DNA of 64,000 bases from Spirochaetaceae bacterium UBA5556 (GTDB taxonomy: Bacteria; Spirochaetota; Spirochaetia; Treponematales; Rectinemataceae). Positions 41,106 through 49,300 of the stretch are shown in pieces. Below the pieces are notes generated by a model. The model was not told the DNA's origin. It did not search any database and saw only the letters and a program-made list of their open reading frames with translations. Both the position numbers and the translations under genes were made by a program. How positions within the stretch are numbered: the stretch's first letter is position 1; every line of letters starts with the position of its first letter. The stretch covers positions 62,001 to 126,000 of the forward strand of contig DIMW01000015.1 of the NCBI GenBank assembly GCA_002425765.1, given 5' to 3'.

Positions 41106-41901
41106 GAACTTCTAGTCCCGCCGACTCCAGCTTGGCCTTGTACTCGGCGGGAATCTTCGAGTCGGTCACGACGCCCGCGAGCAGGGAAAGATCCGAACAG
41201 ACCACGCTCGCGTGGGAGACACCGAATTTGGACGAGTCGGTGAGTATATACGACTTTGCCCCACACTCGGCGCCGCGTTCCAAGATGGTCCGCGTCACAT
41301 CCGCTCGTTCAAGGTCGTTCAACATAAAACCGTCGGCGATGGTATAGCCCGATACGCCGAGGAAGGCTTTTGAAAATCCGACTTTGCGGATCGACTCGCA
41401 GGTAGGGGGGCCGACCAGGCTTTCACTTTCCTTTTGATAGTGTCCACCGAGCACTATCACGCGGACCTTCGAGCCCCTGAATGAGCGGGCGATGAAGAGG
41501 TTGGTCGTGATGACAGTCAGGCCCTTTACATCCCGGATTCGCTGGGCGAACATCGCGATTGCGGAACCCGCCTCAAGGAGGATTGTGTCCGATTCCTCGA
41601 CGAGTTCGGCCGCCTTGAGCGCTATCCCTTGCTTTTCGGCATAATGGGCGTGCATTCTGAAGGGGATGTCGTCGCCGTCGTAGAGGCGGGCCTCTCCATG
41701 ATAGCGGCGGACAATACCTTGACGTTCAAGCTCGTTGAGGCTCTTGCGGATAGAAACTTCAGATACATGGAGCTCGCTGGCCAGGTCCGCTACCCTGTAG
41801 CTCCCCGACCTTAAGATAATTTCCCGTACTCTGTTGAAAATATCTTGATTGCCGACCTTGCCCCGGCCTCGAGGCCTGTGCTTCTCCTCTGATTTTCTCA
41901 T
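41098..41901 (-). CDS. DeoR family transcriptional regulator
   Basis: A 267-residue sugar-responsive repressor type. The N-terminal DeoR helix-turn-helix (about 20-75) reads IFNRVREIILRSGSYRVADLASELHVSEVSIRKSLNELERQGIVRRYHG. The C-terminal effector domain has the phosphosugar-binding pattern KAAELVEESDTILLEAGSAIAMFAQ and the ITTNLFIA, VIVLGG and CDLS segments. It lies between the two glycyl radical enzyme operons, convergent to the first and divergent from the ABC importer, so it most likely controls both and itself. The start at 41901 has AAGGAG 13 bases upstream; ATG 41961 would add 20 residues not typical of the family. The effector is probably a phosphorylated intermediate of the pathway. 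Confidence 0.88.
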   Translation of the reverse strand: MRKSEEKHRPRGRGKVGNQDIFNRVREIILRSGSYRVADLASELHVSEVSIRKSLNELERQGIVRRYHGEARLYDGDDIPFRMHAHYAEKQGIALKAAELVEESDTILLEAGSAIAMFAQRIRDVKGLTVITTNLFIARSFRGSKVRVIVLGGHYQKESESLVGPPTCESIRKVGFSKAFLGVSGYTIADGFMLNDLERADVTRTILERGAECGAKSYILTDSSKFGVSHASVVCSDLSLLAGVVTDSKIPAEYKAKLESAGLEVLI

Positions 41902-41987
41902 AGTTCTTACGAGACTCCTTAATCCGCGGAAACCAGGCGAATAGATCGCAAGGAATATCATCCTCGGAACCGCGGATGATTACTTCT

Positions 41988-42015
41988 AGCATACTAATGT
42001 TTTTTATTTTGTCAA
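41988..42015 (-). promoter_or_regulatory. Promoter of the DeoR gene
   Basis: Minus strand TTGACA (42010-42015), 16-base spacer, TATGCT (41988-41993). The untranslated leader would be about 80 bases to ATG 41901. Confidence 0.5.
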
Positions 42016-42022
42016 TAAAACA

Positions 42023-42052
42023 ATGAAACGAAATTAAAATAGTAACGTTCAT
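42023..42052. promoter_or_regulatory. Candidate DeoR operator upstream of its own promoter
   Basis: ATGAAACG (42023-42030) and CGTTCAT (42046-42052) form an imperfect inverted pair 8 bases upstream of the DeoR -35 box. The half-site matches that of the palindrome at 42313-42334. The 217 bases from 42053 to 42269 show nothing else I can identify. Confidence 0.4.
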
Positions 42053-42269
42053 AACCTAAAAATAATGGCCAACTGATGGTTTTGAGACCTCCACGTGGCA
42101 ATATGAGCTTGAATATGCCGGTTGCTGCAGTGTGATCCCTAAATGGAGTTTTGCCCTTAAAAATCAAAATGATTCTCTGTCCGAGAAGTGTCTGCTCGTA
42201 TTTTTGAATCGCCCAGGAAGGGCCGAATACTGCATATATTCCGAATCTCTCGTCATCGATAAAAAACTA

Positions 42270-42297
42270 TTGACAAATCGCCAGAGTGCTGTATACT
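42270..42297 (+). promoter_or_regulatory. Promoter of the ABC importer/second glycyl radical enzyme operon
   Basis: Plus strand TTGACA (42270-42275), 16-base spacer, TATACT (42292-42297), with a predicted start near 42304 and the first ATG at 42362. Confidence 0.7.
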
Positions 42298-42312
42298 GAC
42301 TTTTAGTTACAA

Positions 42313-42334
42313 ATGAAACAATATTATGTTTCAT
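42313..42334. promoter_or_regulatory. Palindromic candidate operator just downstream of the promoter
   Basis: ATGAAACA (42313-42320) and its exact complement TGTTTCAT (42327-42334) with a 6-base AT spacer, flanked by further symmetric bases (GTTAC and GTAAC). It lies about 10-30 bases after the predicted transcription start, where a bound repressor would block elongation. The nearby DeoR-type protein is the obvious candidate. Confidence 0.6.
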
Positions 42335-42361
42335 GTAACACCAGCAAGTAGGAGGCTTAGA

Positions 42362-43300
42362 ATGGCAAAAATGAGGAAAGCCCTGGCGATCGGGCTTGTA
42401 CTGCTGCTTGCAGCAGCCGTCGGCGTAGGTGCCCAGGCAAAGGTGAAGGCCGCGTTCATCGTGTCCAATATGGCCAACGAGTCGCAGGCGTTCTCGGCAA
42501 AGCAGTTCCTGAAGTTCGGGTCTGAGTATGGCTTCGATATGTACACCTTCGACGCCAAGGGCGACACCCAGGCCGAGTCTCAGATCGTCACCAACTGCAT
42601 CGCACAGAAGTTCAAGGTGATCTTCCTGAACCCGAACGATATCAACGCAATCGTTCCCAGCTTGATGAAGGCGAAACAGGCCGGACTCATCGTCGGCATG
42701 TTCTCGTCGGATCTCGCTCCGGCAAATCAGAAGTATCGCGACTTCTATGCGGGTGTCAACGACACAATGGCTGGCCAGCAGGCCGCGCAGGCTTTCATTA
42801 ATGCCTTCCCGAACGGTGCCAAGATCGTCGAGATCGGCGGACAAGCGGGTCACGACGCCCAGATCAAGCGCCATGACGGCTTCAACACCGCGATCAAAGG
42901 CAGCAAGATTCAGGTCCTTGACTACAAAGCTTGTCAGCAGTGGGCGACCGATCAGGCCCAGGCGATCATGGAAAACTTCATCGTGAAGTACGGCAATGAA
43001 ATCCAGGGCGTCTTCGTCCATTGGGACAATGGCGCGACAGGCGTCATCCAGGCCGCCAAGGCCGCCGGTATGAAGAACCTCTTCATCGTCGGTGTCGATG
43101 GCAACCGCGCGGGCTACTATCAGGTCCAGAGCGGCGACCAAGCAGTGAGCATCGCCCAGGACTTCGTAGTCATGACCAAGAAGGACCTCGAACTCGCCCA
43201 AAAGGTAGTGAATGGCCAGAAAGTCGAGCCGATCAACTTTGTCCCGCTCACCGTAGTGGATAGCAAGTCGATTGCGACTTTCGATCCGCCCGAGTGGTAA
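42362..43300 (+). CDS. Ribose-type periplasmic substrate-binding protein
   Basis: A 312-residue periplasmic-binding protein of the RbsB/LacI-like fold. The signal peptide MRKALAIGLVLLLAAAVGVGA has no lipobox. The mature protein opens KAAFIVSNMANESQAFSAKQF, has DAKGDTQAESQIVTNCIAQKFKVIFLNPND, and closes the cleft with FIVGVDGNRAGYYQVQSGDQAVSIAQDF. The ATG at 42362 has AGGAGG 7 bases upstream. It is the first gene of a long operon with importer components, glycyl radical enzyme 2 and its activase. The ligand is probably a pentose, hexose, polyol or cyclitol. Confidence 0.92.
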   Translation: MAKMRKALAIGLVLLLAAAVGVGAQAKVKAAFIVSNMANESQAFSAKQFLKFGSEYGFDMYTFDAKGDTQAESQIVTNCIAQKFKVIFLNPNDINAIVPSLMKAKQAGLIVGMFSSDLAPANQKYRDFYAGVNDTMAGQQAAQAFINAFPNGAKIVEIGGQAGHDAQIKRHDGFNTAIKGSKIQVLDYKACQQWATDQAQAIMENFIVKYGNEIQGVFVHWDNGATGVIQAAKAAGMKNLFIVGVDGNRAGYYQVQSGDQAVSIAQDFVVMTKKDLELAQKVVNGQKVEPINFVPLTVVDSKSIATFDPPEW

Positions 43301-43318
43301 ACTAAGTCTGCTGAGGAA

Positions 43319-43355
43319 GGCTCGTCACTTCTATGTGTGACGAGCCTTATTTTTA
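43319..43355 (+). terminator. Attenuating terminator after the binding-protein gene
   Basis: Perfect 10-base inverted repeat (43319-43328 with 43337-43346, 8-base loop) followed by TTATTTTTA. It lies between the binding-protein gene and the ATPase gene of the same operon, so partial termination would favour binding-protein synthesis. Confidence 0.8.
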
Positions 43356-43375
43356 CTTCAGTCGAGGATGGGGCC

Positions 43376-44875
43376 ATGAAAACCGAAGGGTCTGAAGTCA
43401 TTCTATCGATTAATAATGTCAGCAAGTCGTTCCCGGGCGTCAAAGCCCTGGATGAGGTGTCGATCGACGTGCAGCGCGGAACGGTGCACGGTATTGTCGG
43501 AGAGAATGGGGCAGGTAAGTCGACGTTGATGAAGATACTGTCCGGAGTCTACCAGAAGGACAGCGGGACTGTCGTGTTCGACGGCAAACAGATCGAGCAC
43601 ACCACACCGTATCAGTCAATGCAGAGCGGGCTGGCGATAATCTATCAAGAGCTCAACCTGGTGAACACGATGAGCGTGGGTGAGAATATATTCCTTGGCC
43701 GCTTCAGGGAGATGAAGGGCATGAAGGGCACCCACGCGAAGGCGAGGGAGCTCCTCGACAGCATCGCCTGCAAGGTGAGCACCACGAAGCTTGTCTCCGA
43801 GCTGAGCGTGTCTGAAAAGCAGATGGTCGAGATAGCCAAAGCACTTTCCTTTAAGTCGAAGCTCATCATCATGGACGAGCCGAGTTCGAGCCTCACCAGT
43901 GAAGAGATGTGCCAGTTGGTAAAGATCATCAATCAATTGAAAGAACAGGGTATATCCATCATATACATCAGTCACAAGCTGGATGAGATATTCGAGTTCT
44001 GCGACATCGTCAGCGTGATGCGCGACGGCCATGTCATCGACACCAAAGAGAAAAGCGCGTTTACCCGACAGGAACTGATCACGAAGATGGTGGGCCGCAC
44101 GATCGAAAACGAGTATCCTCCACGTCCCCTGTGCGTCGGGGACACGTTGATGGAGGTCCATTCGATCAACACGCACAAACTGCACGACCTCTCCTTCACC
44201 CTCAACAAGGGGGAAATCCTGGGCTTGATGGGCTTGGTCGGCGCCGGCAGGACCGAGATCGTTCGTGCCCTGTTCGGAGCGGACAAGGTCAGAGGGCACC
44301 GAGTGCTGATCGAAGGAAAGCCGACCGTCATAAGAAATCCCAAGGACGCCAAGGATGCAGGCTTCGGGTTCATCCCGGAAGACCGGAAGCTGCAAGGACT
44401 CATCCTGCCGTTCTCCGTGGAGTCCAATATCTCCATGGCAAGCATCCGTAAATTCTCAAGGCTAGGATTCCTAAGAAAATCCTTGGAGAAAGACATCGGC
44501 GCCCGACAAGTCAAGGCCCTCGCGGTCAAGACACCCTCGACCAAGACCGCGGTCAGAAACCTTTCGGGTGGAAACCAGCAGAAGTGCATAGTGGGACGCT
44601 GGATGGAGACCTCCCCTAGAATCTTCATCATGGACGAGCCTACGAAGGGAATCGATGTGGGTGCCAAGTACGAGATATACAACCTCATGAAGCATATCGT
44701 CGAGCATGGCGGAGCCATTATCCTCATCTCCTCCGAGCTGCCGGAGGTGCTGAACATGAGCAATCGGGTGTTGACGATTTTCGAGGGGCGGATCACGGGG
44801 GAATTCGATCCCCAGAAAGCCTCGGTCAACGAGATTATGGGCGCTGCGTTGGGAATTGTTGAAGGATGCGTATAA
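43376..44875 (+). CDS. Ribose-type ABC transporter ATPase (RbsA-like, two domains)
   Basis: A 499-residue ATPase with two ABC domains. Domain 1: Walker A GENGAGKST, signature LSVSEKQMVEIAKA, Walker B IIMDEPSSSLT. Domain 2: altered Walker A (GLVGAGRTE), signature LSGGNQQKCIVGRWM, Walker B FIMDEPTKGIDVGAKYE. This matches RbsA/MglA/XylG length and features. The start at 43376 is preceded by GAGG; the longer upstream frame would begin inside the terminator hairpin. It powers import through the two permeases that follow. Confidence 0.93.
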   Translation: MKTEGSEVILSINNVSKSFPGVKALDEVSIDVQRGTVHGIVGENGAGKSTLMKILSGVYQKDSGTVVFDGKQIEHTTPYQSMQSGLAIIYQELNLVNTMSVGENIFLGRFREMKGMKGTHAKARELLDSIACKVSTTKLVSELSVSEKQMVEIAKALSFKSKLIIMDEPSSSLTSEEMCQLVKIINQLKEQGISIIYISHKLDEIFEFCDIVSVMRDGHVIDTKEKSAFTRQELITKMVGRTIENEYPPRPLCVGDTLMEVHSINTHKLHDLSFTLNKGEILGLMGLVGAGRTEIVRALFGADKVRGHRVLIEGKPTVIRNPKDAKDAGFGFIPEDRKLQGLILPFSVESNISMASIRKFSRLGFLRKSLEKDIGARQVKALAVKTPSTKTAVRNLSGGNQQKCIVGRWMETSPRIFIMDEPTKGIDVGAKYEIYNLMKHIVEHGGAIILISSELPEVLNMSNRVLTIFEGRITGEFDPQKASVNEIMGAALGIVEGCV

Positions 44876-44877
44876 TC

Positions 44878-45852
44878 ATGCAGAAAAGAAACTCTGTCTT
44901 AAAAGTCACCGCCTCGATGCTCAGGGACTACCTGGTGCTGGTGATGATAGCCCTGCTGGTTGCGGTCACGGCCATTGTCGAACCCAAGTTCATGTCGGGC
45001 GCGAACCTGGTCAATATCATGCGCCAGTTCGGACCTCTTATTATGGTGTCCCTCGGGATGACCTTCGTTATCATCGGCGGCTTCATCGACCTCTCGGTGG
45101 CCGGCACGATCAACCTTGTCGCAGTCGTCACCATCTCACTTATCCAGCCTCTTGGCCAAGTGCCGGCCCTCCTTGTTGGACTTTTGATCGGTGCTGTCTG
45201 CGGGGCCTTGAATAGCGGTGTCATCCTGAGTTCGGGTGCCCTGACCCAGGCTGAGGCCCTCTTTCTCACCTTCGGCATGAGCACCGTCTACTCGGCACTC
45301 GCTCTCCTTTACAGTCACGGTTCTACGATGCATTTCTGGGACATACAGAAAAGCAAGTCCATCTTCGAGGCGATCGGGGCGGGAAGAGCAGGTCCCTTAC
45401 CCCTGTCCTTCGTGATATTCCTCGTGATCCTTGCCCTGCTGTGGATATTCCAGACGAAGACGACCGAGGGCCGGGCGATCAGCCTGACTGGCGGTAACAA
45501 GACCGCCGCCCATCTCTCGGGCGTGAACATTTCGCGGGCGATCGTCGTTGTCTACACAATCTGTGGCTTTATGGCGGGTGTAGGCGCCATAGTGCTCTTC
45601 TCCCGTATCACTACGGCGGCCCCGGTCATCGGCGCCGGCTACGAGACCAACGCGATTCTTTCCGTCGTCGTAGGTGGCACGACCCTAAAGGGTGGCAAAG
45701 GGAGCGTCCTCCGCACCGTGATGGGCGTTCTCCTCGTCATTCTCATGTCCAATTGTCTGGACCTCCTGGGGGTTTCGACATACCTGCAGGTAGTAGTGAA
45801 GGGCGCGATCCTGGTCGTCGCGATCTGGCTCGACAACCGCAAGCAAGCTTAG
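44878..45852 (+). CDS. Ribose-type ABC transporter permease 1
   Basis: A 324-residue inner-membrane permease of the RbsC/XylH family with about 8-10 hydrophobic helices. It has SLGMTFVIIGGFIDLSVAGTINLVAVV (the conserved GGIDLS region) and NAILSVVVGGTTLKGGKGSVLRTVMG near the C-terminus. The ATG lies two bases after the ATPase stop; an alternative in-frame ATG at 44866 overlaps the stop. It differs clearly from permease 2, so the importer probably uses a heterodimer as in AI-2 or galactofuranose-type systems. Confidence 0.92.
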   Translation: MQKRNSVLKVTASMLRDYLVLVMIALLVAVTAIVEPKFMSGANLVNIMRQFGPLIMVSLGMTFVIIGGFIDLSVAGTINLVAVVTISLIQPLGQVPALLVGLLIGAVCGALNSGVILSSGALTQAEALFLTFGMSTVYSALALLYSHGSTMHFWDIQKSKSIFEAIGAGRAGPLPLSFVIFLVILALLWIFQTKTTEGRAISLTGGNKTAAHLSGVNISRAIVVVYTICGFMAGVGAIVLFSRITTAAPVIGAGYETNAILSVVVGGTTLKGGKGSVLRTVMGVLLVILMSNCLDLLGVSTYLQVVVKGAILVVAIWLDNRKQA

Positions 45853-45863
45853 GAGATACCGCT

Positions 45864-46826
45864 ATGAATGGAAAAGCAATCGGATCCTCGCTTTACGCGA
45901 TCGTGACAAAGCAGAAGGCCTTCATAGCCATTTTAGTGATGCTCATCGGCATGCTCTTCTCTCATACGAACTTCTATTCGGCATACAACCTTTTGGATAT
46001 GCTCAACTCGACATCGATTCTTCTGATTCTGGCCTTTGGCGTCACAATGACCGTTGTCGCTGGGGGCTGCGACTTGTCTATCGGTGGAATTCTAGTCGTC
46101 TCGGGCATCATCGCGATCAAGCTCCTCGATGTGATGCCGATGGGTTTGGCCATCCTGATCGCGGTTCTCTTCGGCGCCGTGGTCGGCTTCGTCAATGGCT
46201 TCCTCGTCGTCCATCAAAGAACGGAACCCTTTATTATCACCCTTGGCATGGGTCTTCTGTTGACAGGTGTGGCGCAGCAGCTCACCGATGCCCATCCTGT
46301 TCCCGCGAAGAACCCGGCCTTCATGATGATCGGTAATGGCGACATTTTGGGAGTGCCGAACCTCGTGCTGATTATGGCGGTGTGCTTCGGGCTGTGCTTC
46401 TGGCTGATGCGATACACTCAATTCGGTCGCAACCTCTATGCGATCGGGGGAGACTATGAGGTAGCCCTGTATTCAGGCATCAATGTTGTCCGGACCAAAT
46501 GGATCGCCTTCGTGCTCTGCGGGACCAGCGCGGCCCTGGCGGGCGTCCTCCTTTCATCCAAGCTCAATACGGGATCATCGATCTATGGCGAGATGACAGC
46601 CCTTGTCGTCAACTGCGGCGTCGTCGTCGGTGGCACGTCCTTTGCGGGGGGCATCGGGGGCATCCCTCAGTCAGCGCTTGGTCTTTTGGTGTTCGGCATG
46701 CTGGACAATGTGATGAACATGCTGTGCATCACCTCGTACTATCAAGTCATGCTCAAAGGCATAGTCATCGTGGCCATTATCTGGCTAGACTGCTTTACTC
46801 AAAAGCGAAAGCGGGAGTTCGTTTGA
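45864..46826 (+). CDS. Ribose-type ABC transporter permease 2
   Basis: A 320-residue inner-membrane permease of the RbsC family: LAFGVTMTVVAGGCDLSIGGILVVSGI (GGCDLS replaces the usual GGIDLS), then VNCGVVVGGTSFAGGIGGIPQSALGLLVFG. The ATG has AGGAGAT 7 bases upstream. It is the last importer component before glycyl radical enzyme 2 and completes a five-part uptake system of one binding protein, one double ATPase and two unlike permeases. Confidence 0.92.
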   Translation: MNGKAIGSSLYAIVTKQKAFIAILVMLIGMLFSHTNFYSAYNLLDMLNSTSILLILAFGVTMTVVAGGCDLSIGGILVVSGIIAIKLLDVMPMGLAILIAVLFGAVVGFVNGFLVVHQRTEPFIITLGMGLLLTGVAQQLTDAHPVPAKNPAFMMIGNGDILGVPNLVLIMAVCFGLCFWLMRYTQFGRNLYAIGGDYEVALYSGINVVRTKWIAFVLCGTSAALAGVLLSSKLNTGSSIYGEMTALVVNCGVVVGGTSFAGGIGGIPQSALGLLVFGMLDNVMNMLCITSYYQVMLKGIVIVAIIWLDCFTQKRKREFV

Positions 46827-46930
46827 TACGGCGCTGGATATGAATCGGGCGTCGGGAATTTTTGATGGCTCAGCATCCCTTGCGCGTGGCGCAGTATGAA
46901 GCTGTCGTGGAGCAGCGTAAGGAGGAAACA

Positions 46931-49300
46931 ATGGAACTCGATATGATACGCGGGCTCTCCAGCTCGCCGAGAATAAGTGTGTTGAAGCAGCGCATGCTCG
47001 ACGAACCCCGTTTTCTCTCCATCGAGCAGGCCGCGATCGTCACGGAATACTACAGGGCCAATCCGGACAGACCGCGCAACATTCAGCGCGCCGAGTCCTT
47101 CGCAGAGACGCTCAGAAGGATTGAGATACGCATAGACCCGCTGGAGTTGATCGTGGGAAATCGCACGGCCGGTGTCCGCGCCGGCGTGGTGTCGCCCGAA
47201 GCGGGGATCTCCTGGATCGACGAGGAGATCGAGCGCCTGCCCGTGCGTCCTCAGGACAAATTCGAGGTGAGGCCGGAGGACATCGAGACCTTCCGCAGTG
47301 ACATACGGCCTTTCTGGAAGGGGAAGTCGCTGGAGGATAAGGTGAAAGCCCTTCTCGGCGACGAGATCGGAGCCATCGGCAAGGTGGCCAAGATCAACCA
47401 GACTGACCACTCCCAGGGTCATATCTGTCCGAACACGAAGGATTGGCTCGCTCGGGGGCCGCTCGCTATCCACGACGATTTCATTGCGCGTTCGAAGCGG
47501 GCGAGTAAAGAGAAACGCGGATTTTATCTCGGTGTGGCCACAGCCCTCCGGGGGGCCATGGATTACATTGAACGGTATGCAGCCCTGGCGAAGAGAATGT
47601 CAGAAACTGAGGATTCGCCCACGGATCGGGAGAACTTGAGAGAGATCGCGAGGATTTGCGCGAAGCTCGTAAAGGAGCCGCCAGAGATCTTCCGAGAGGC
47701 GGTGCAGTCCCTCTGGTTCCTCTTTGTCCTCCTGCACACCGAGTCCAACGCGTCCTCCTTCTCTCCAGGTCGAGCCGACCAATATCTCTACAGCTATTAC
47801 CGGAATGATTTAGACAAAGGGATACTGGACAGGGTCGCAGCCTTGGAGATCATCGAGGCTCTCTGGCTCAAGTTCAACCAGATTGTATACCTCAGAAATT
47901 CCAACAGTGCCAAATACTTCGCAGGCTTTCCCATCGGATTCAACATCGCCATCGGAGGCGTTGATGACAAGGGCAAAGACGCGGCGAATGAATTGTCTTT
48001 CCTCTTCCTCAAGGCCCAAGCCCATATTGGCCTACCTCAGCCCAACCTCTCGGCCCGTTTGTCAGAGCAATCCTCCGAAGAATTCGTGAGGGAATGCGCG
48101 CGGGTCATCGGACTCGGGTCCGGTATGCCGCAGGTATTCAACGACGAGAGCATCATGCCCGCCCTCATGGCGCGGGGCATCTCGTCCAAGGACGCGTGGA
48201 ACTACGCGATCGTAGGCTGCGTCGAACTGACCATGCACGGCAACGCCCTCGGCTGGAGCGACGCGGCCATGTTCAATATGGTGAAGGCGCTCGAGCTGAC
48301 CATCAACAACGGAAAGTGCCTCCTGACCGGTAAGCAGATGGGGCTGGACCTTGGGTCACTCGCCGACTACAGGACCTACGAAGAGCTGGAGGAAGCCTTC
48401 CGCACCCAGATGGATTATTTCATCGAGCGCATGATCAAAGCCTGCGACAGGGTGGATAGGCTCCACGCGGAAGTGCTGCCATCCCCCTTCTTGTCGTCGG
48501 TCGTCGACGACTGCGCGGGAAAAGGCCTCGATGTGACAGCGGGGGGCGCGCACTACAATCTATCCGGCATACAGGCGATACAGCCGGCCAATCTCGCCGA
48601 CTGCCTCGCGGCCATAAAGCAGTGCATCTACATCGACCACAGCGTGACTGCCGAGGAGGCTCTGGCCGCAATCCGGAGCAACTACGAAGGGAATGAGAGG
48701 CTGCGCCAGTTTCTCATCAATAAGGTGCCGAAATACGGCAACGATGTGGATTGGGTCGATGAAATCGCCGCAAAGTGGGTCAGTTACTTCGCGGCGAGGA
48801 TGGCCGAGTACACAAACGCCCGCGGCGGTCCGTATCACGCCGGCCTCTACACGGTCTCCGCCCACGTGCCCATGGGGCAGAACGTGGGCGCCTCGCTCGA
48901 CGGGAGAAAGGCGAAGGACCCGCTCGCGGATGGTGGCATGTCGGCTATGTACGGCCGTGACAAAAATGGACCGACCGCGCTTCTGCGCTCGGTCTCGAAG
49001 GTACATTCCTGCGACGGCAGCAACGGCACTCTCCTCAACATGAAGTTCCTGCCGGAGTTTTTCAGGACCGAGGAGGGAATCGCGAAATTCGCGAGTTTCC
49101 TGCGGACCTTTGTCAAGCTCAGGATCAACCATGTGCAATTCAATGTCATCCGAAAAGAAGACCTGCTCGCGGCAAAGTCCCATCCCGACGAATGGCGCAG
49201 TCTGACCGTTCGGGTGGCAGGCTATACCGCGTATTTCACCGAATTGGCGAATGACCTGCAGGACGAGATAATCGCGCGGACCAGTTACGGGGAAATCTGA
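46931..49300 (+). CDS. Glycyl radical enzyme 2, dehydratase/lyase type
   Basis: A 789-residue enzyme of the pyruvate formate-lyase superfamily, clearly different from enzyme 1. The active-site loop AIVGCVELTMHGN has C430 and E432 (the Cys-x-Glu pair of dehydratases), and the radical motif RVAGYTAYF has G764. Other blocks are FNIAIGGVDDKGKDAANELSFLFL and SVVDDCAGKGLDVTAGGAHYN. The segment GNALGWSDAAMFNMVKALEL after the active site does not point to a subfamily I can name. The ATG at 46931 follows GGAGG (6 bases); the frame extends 69 bases upstream but without a better site. The activase starts on the last base of its stop codon (TGATG). Confidence 0.88.
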   Translation: MELDMIRGLSSSPRISVLKQRMLDEPRFLSIEQAAIVTEYYRANPDRPRNIQRAESFAETLRRIEIRIDPLELIVGNRTAGVRAGVVSPEAGISWIDEEIERLPVRPQDKFEVRPEDIETFRSDIRPFWKGKSLEDKVKALLGDEIGAIGKVAKINQTDHSQGHICPNTKDWLARGPLAIHDDFIARSKRASKEKRGFYLGVATALRGAMDYIERYAALAKRMSETEDSPTDRENLREIARICAKLVKEPPEIFREAVQSLWFLFVLLHTESNASSFSPGRADQYLYSYYRNDLDKGILDRVAALEIIEALWLKFNQIVYLRNSNSAKYFAGFPIGFNIAIGGVDDKGKDAANELSFLFLKAQAHIGLPQPNLSARLSEQSSEEFVRECARVIGLGSGMPQVFNDESIMPALMARGISSKDAWNYAIVGCVELTMHGNALGWSDAAMFNMVKALELTINNGKCLLTGKQMGLDLGSLADYRTYEELEEAFRTQMDYFIERMIKACDRVDRLHAEVLPSPFLSSVVDDCAGKGLDVTAGGAHYNLSGIQAIQPANLADCLAAIKQCIYIDHSVTAEEALAAIRSNYEGNERLRQFLINKVPKYGNDVDWVDEIAAKWVSYFAARMAEYTNARGGPYHAGLYTVSAHVPMGQNVGASLDGRKAKDPLADGGMSAMYGRDKNGPTALLRSVSKVHSCDGSNGTLLNMKFLPEFFRTEEGIAKFASFLRTFVKLRINHVQFNVIRKEDLLAAKSHPDEWRSLTVRVAGYTAYFTELANDLQDEIIARTSYGEI

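Noticed and set aside
42164..43201. 345-codon minus-strand frame opposite the ribose-type binding protein
   Set aside because: Shadow of the binding-protein gene; Asp/Leu/Val-rich without motifs, and it crosses the promoter and operator region.
37705..49300. Pyruvate formate-lyase (formate acetyltransferase) annotation for the two radical enzymes
   Set aside because: Both have a single active-site Cys followed by x-Glu and lack the Cys-Cys pair of formate acetyltransferases.
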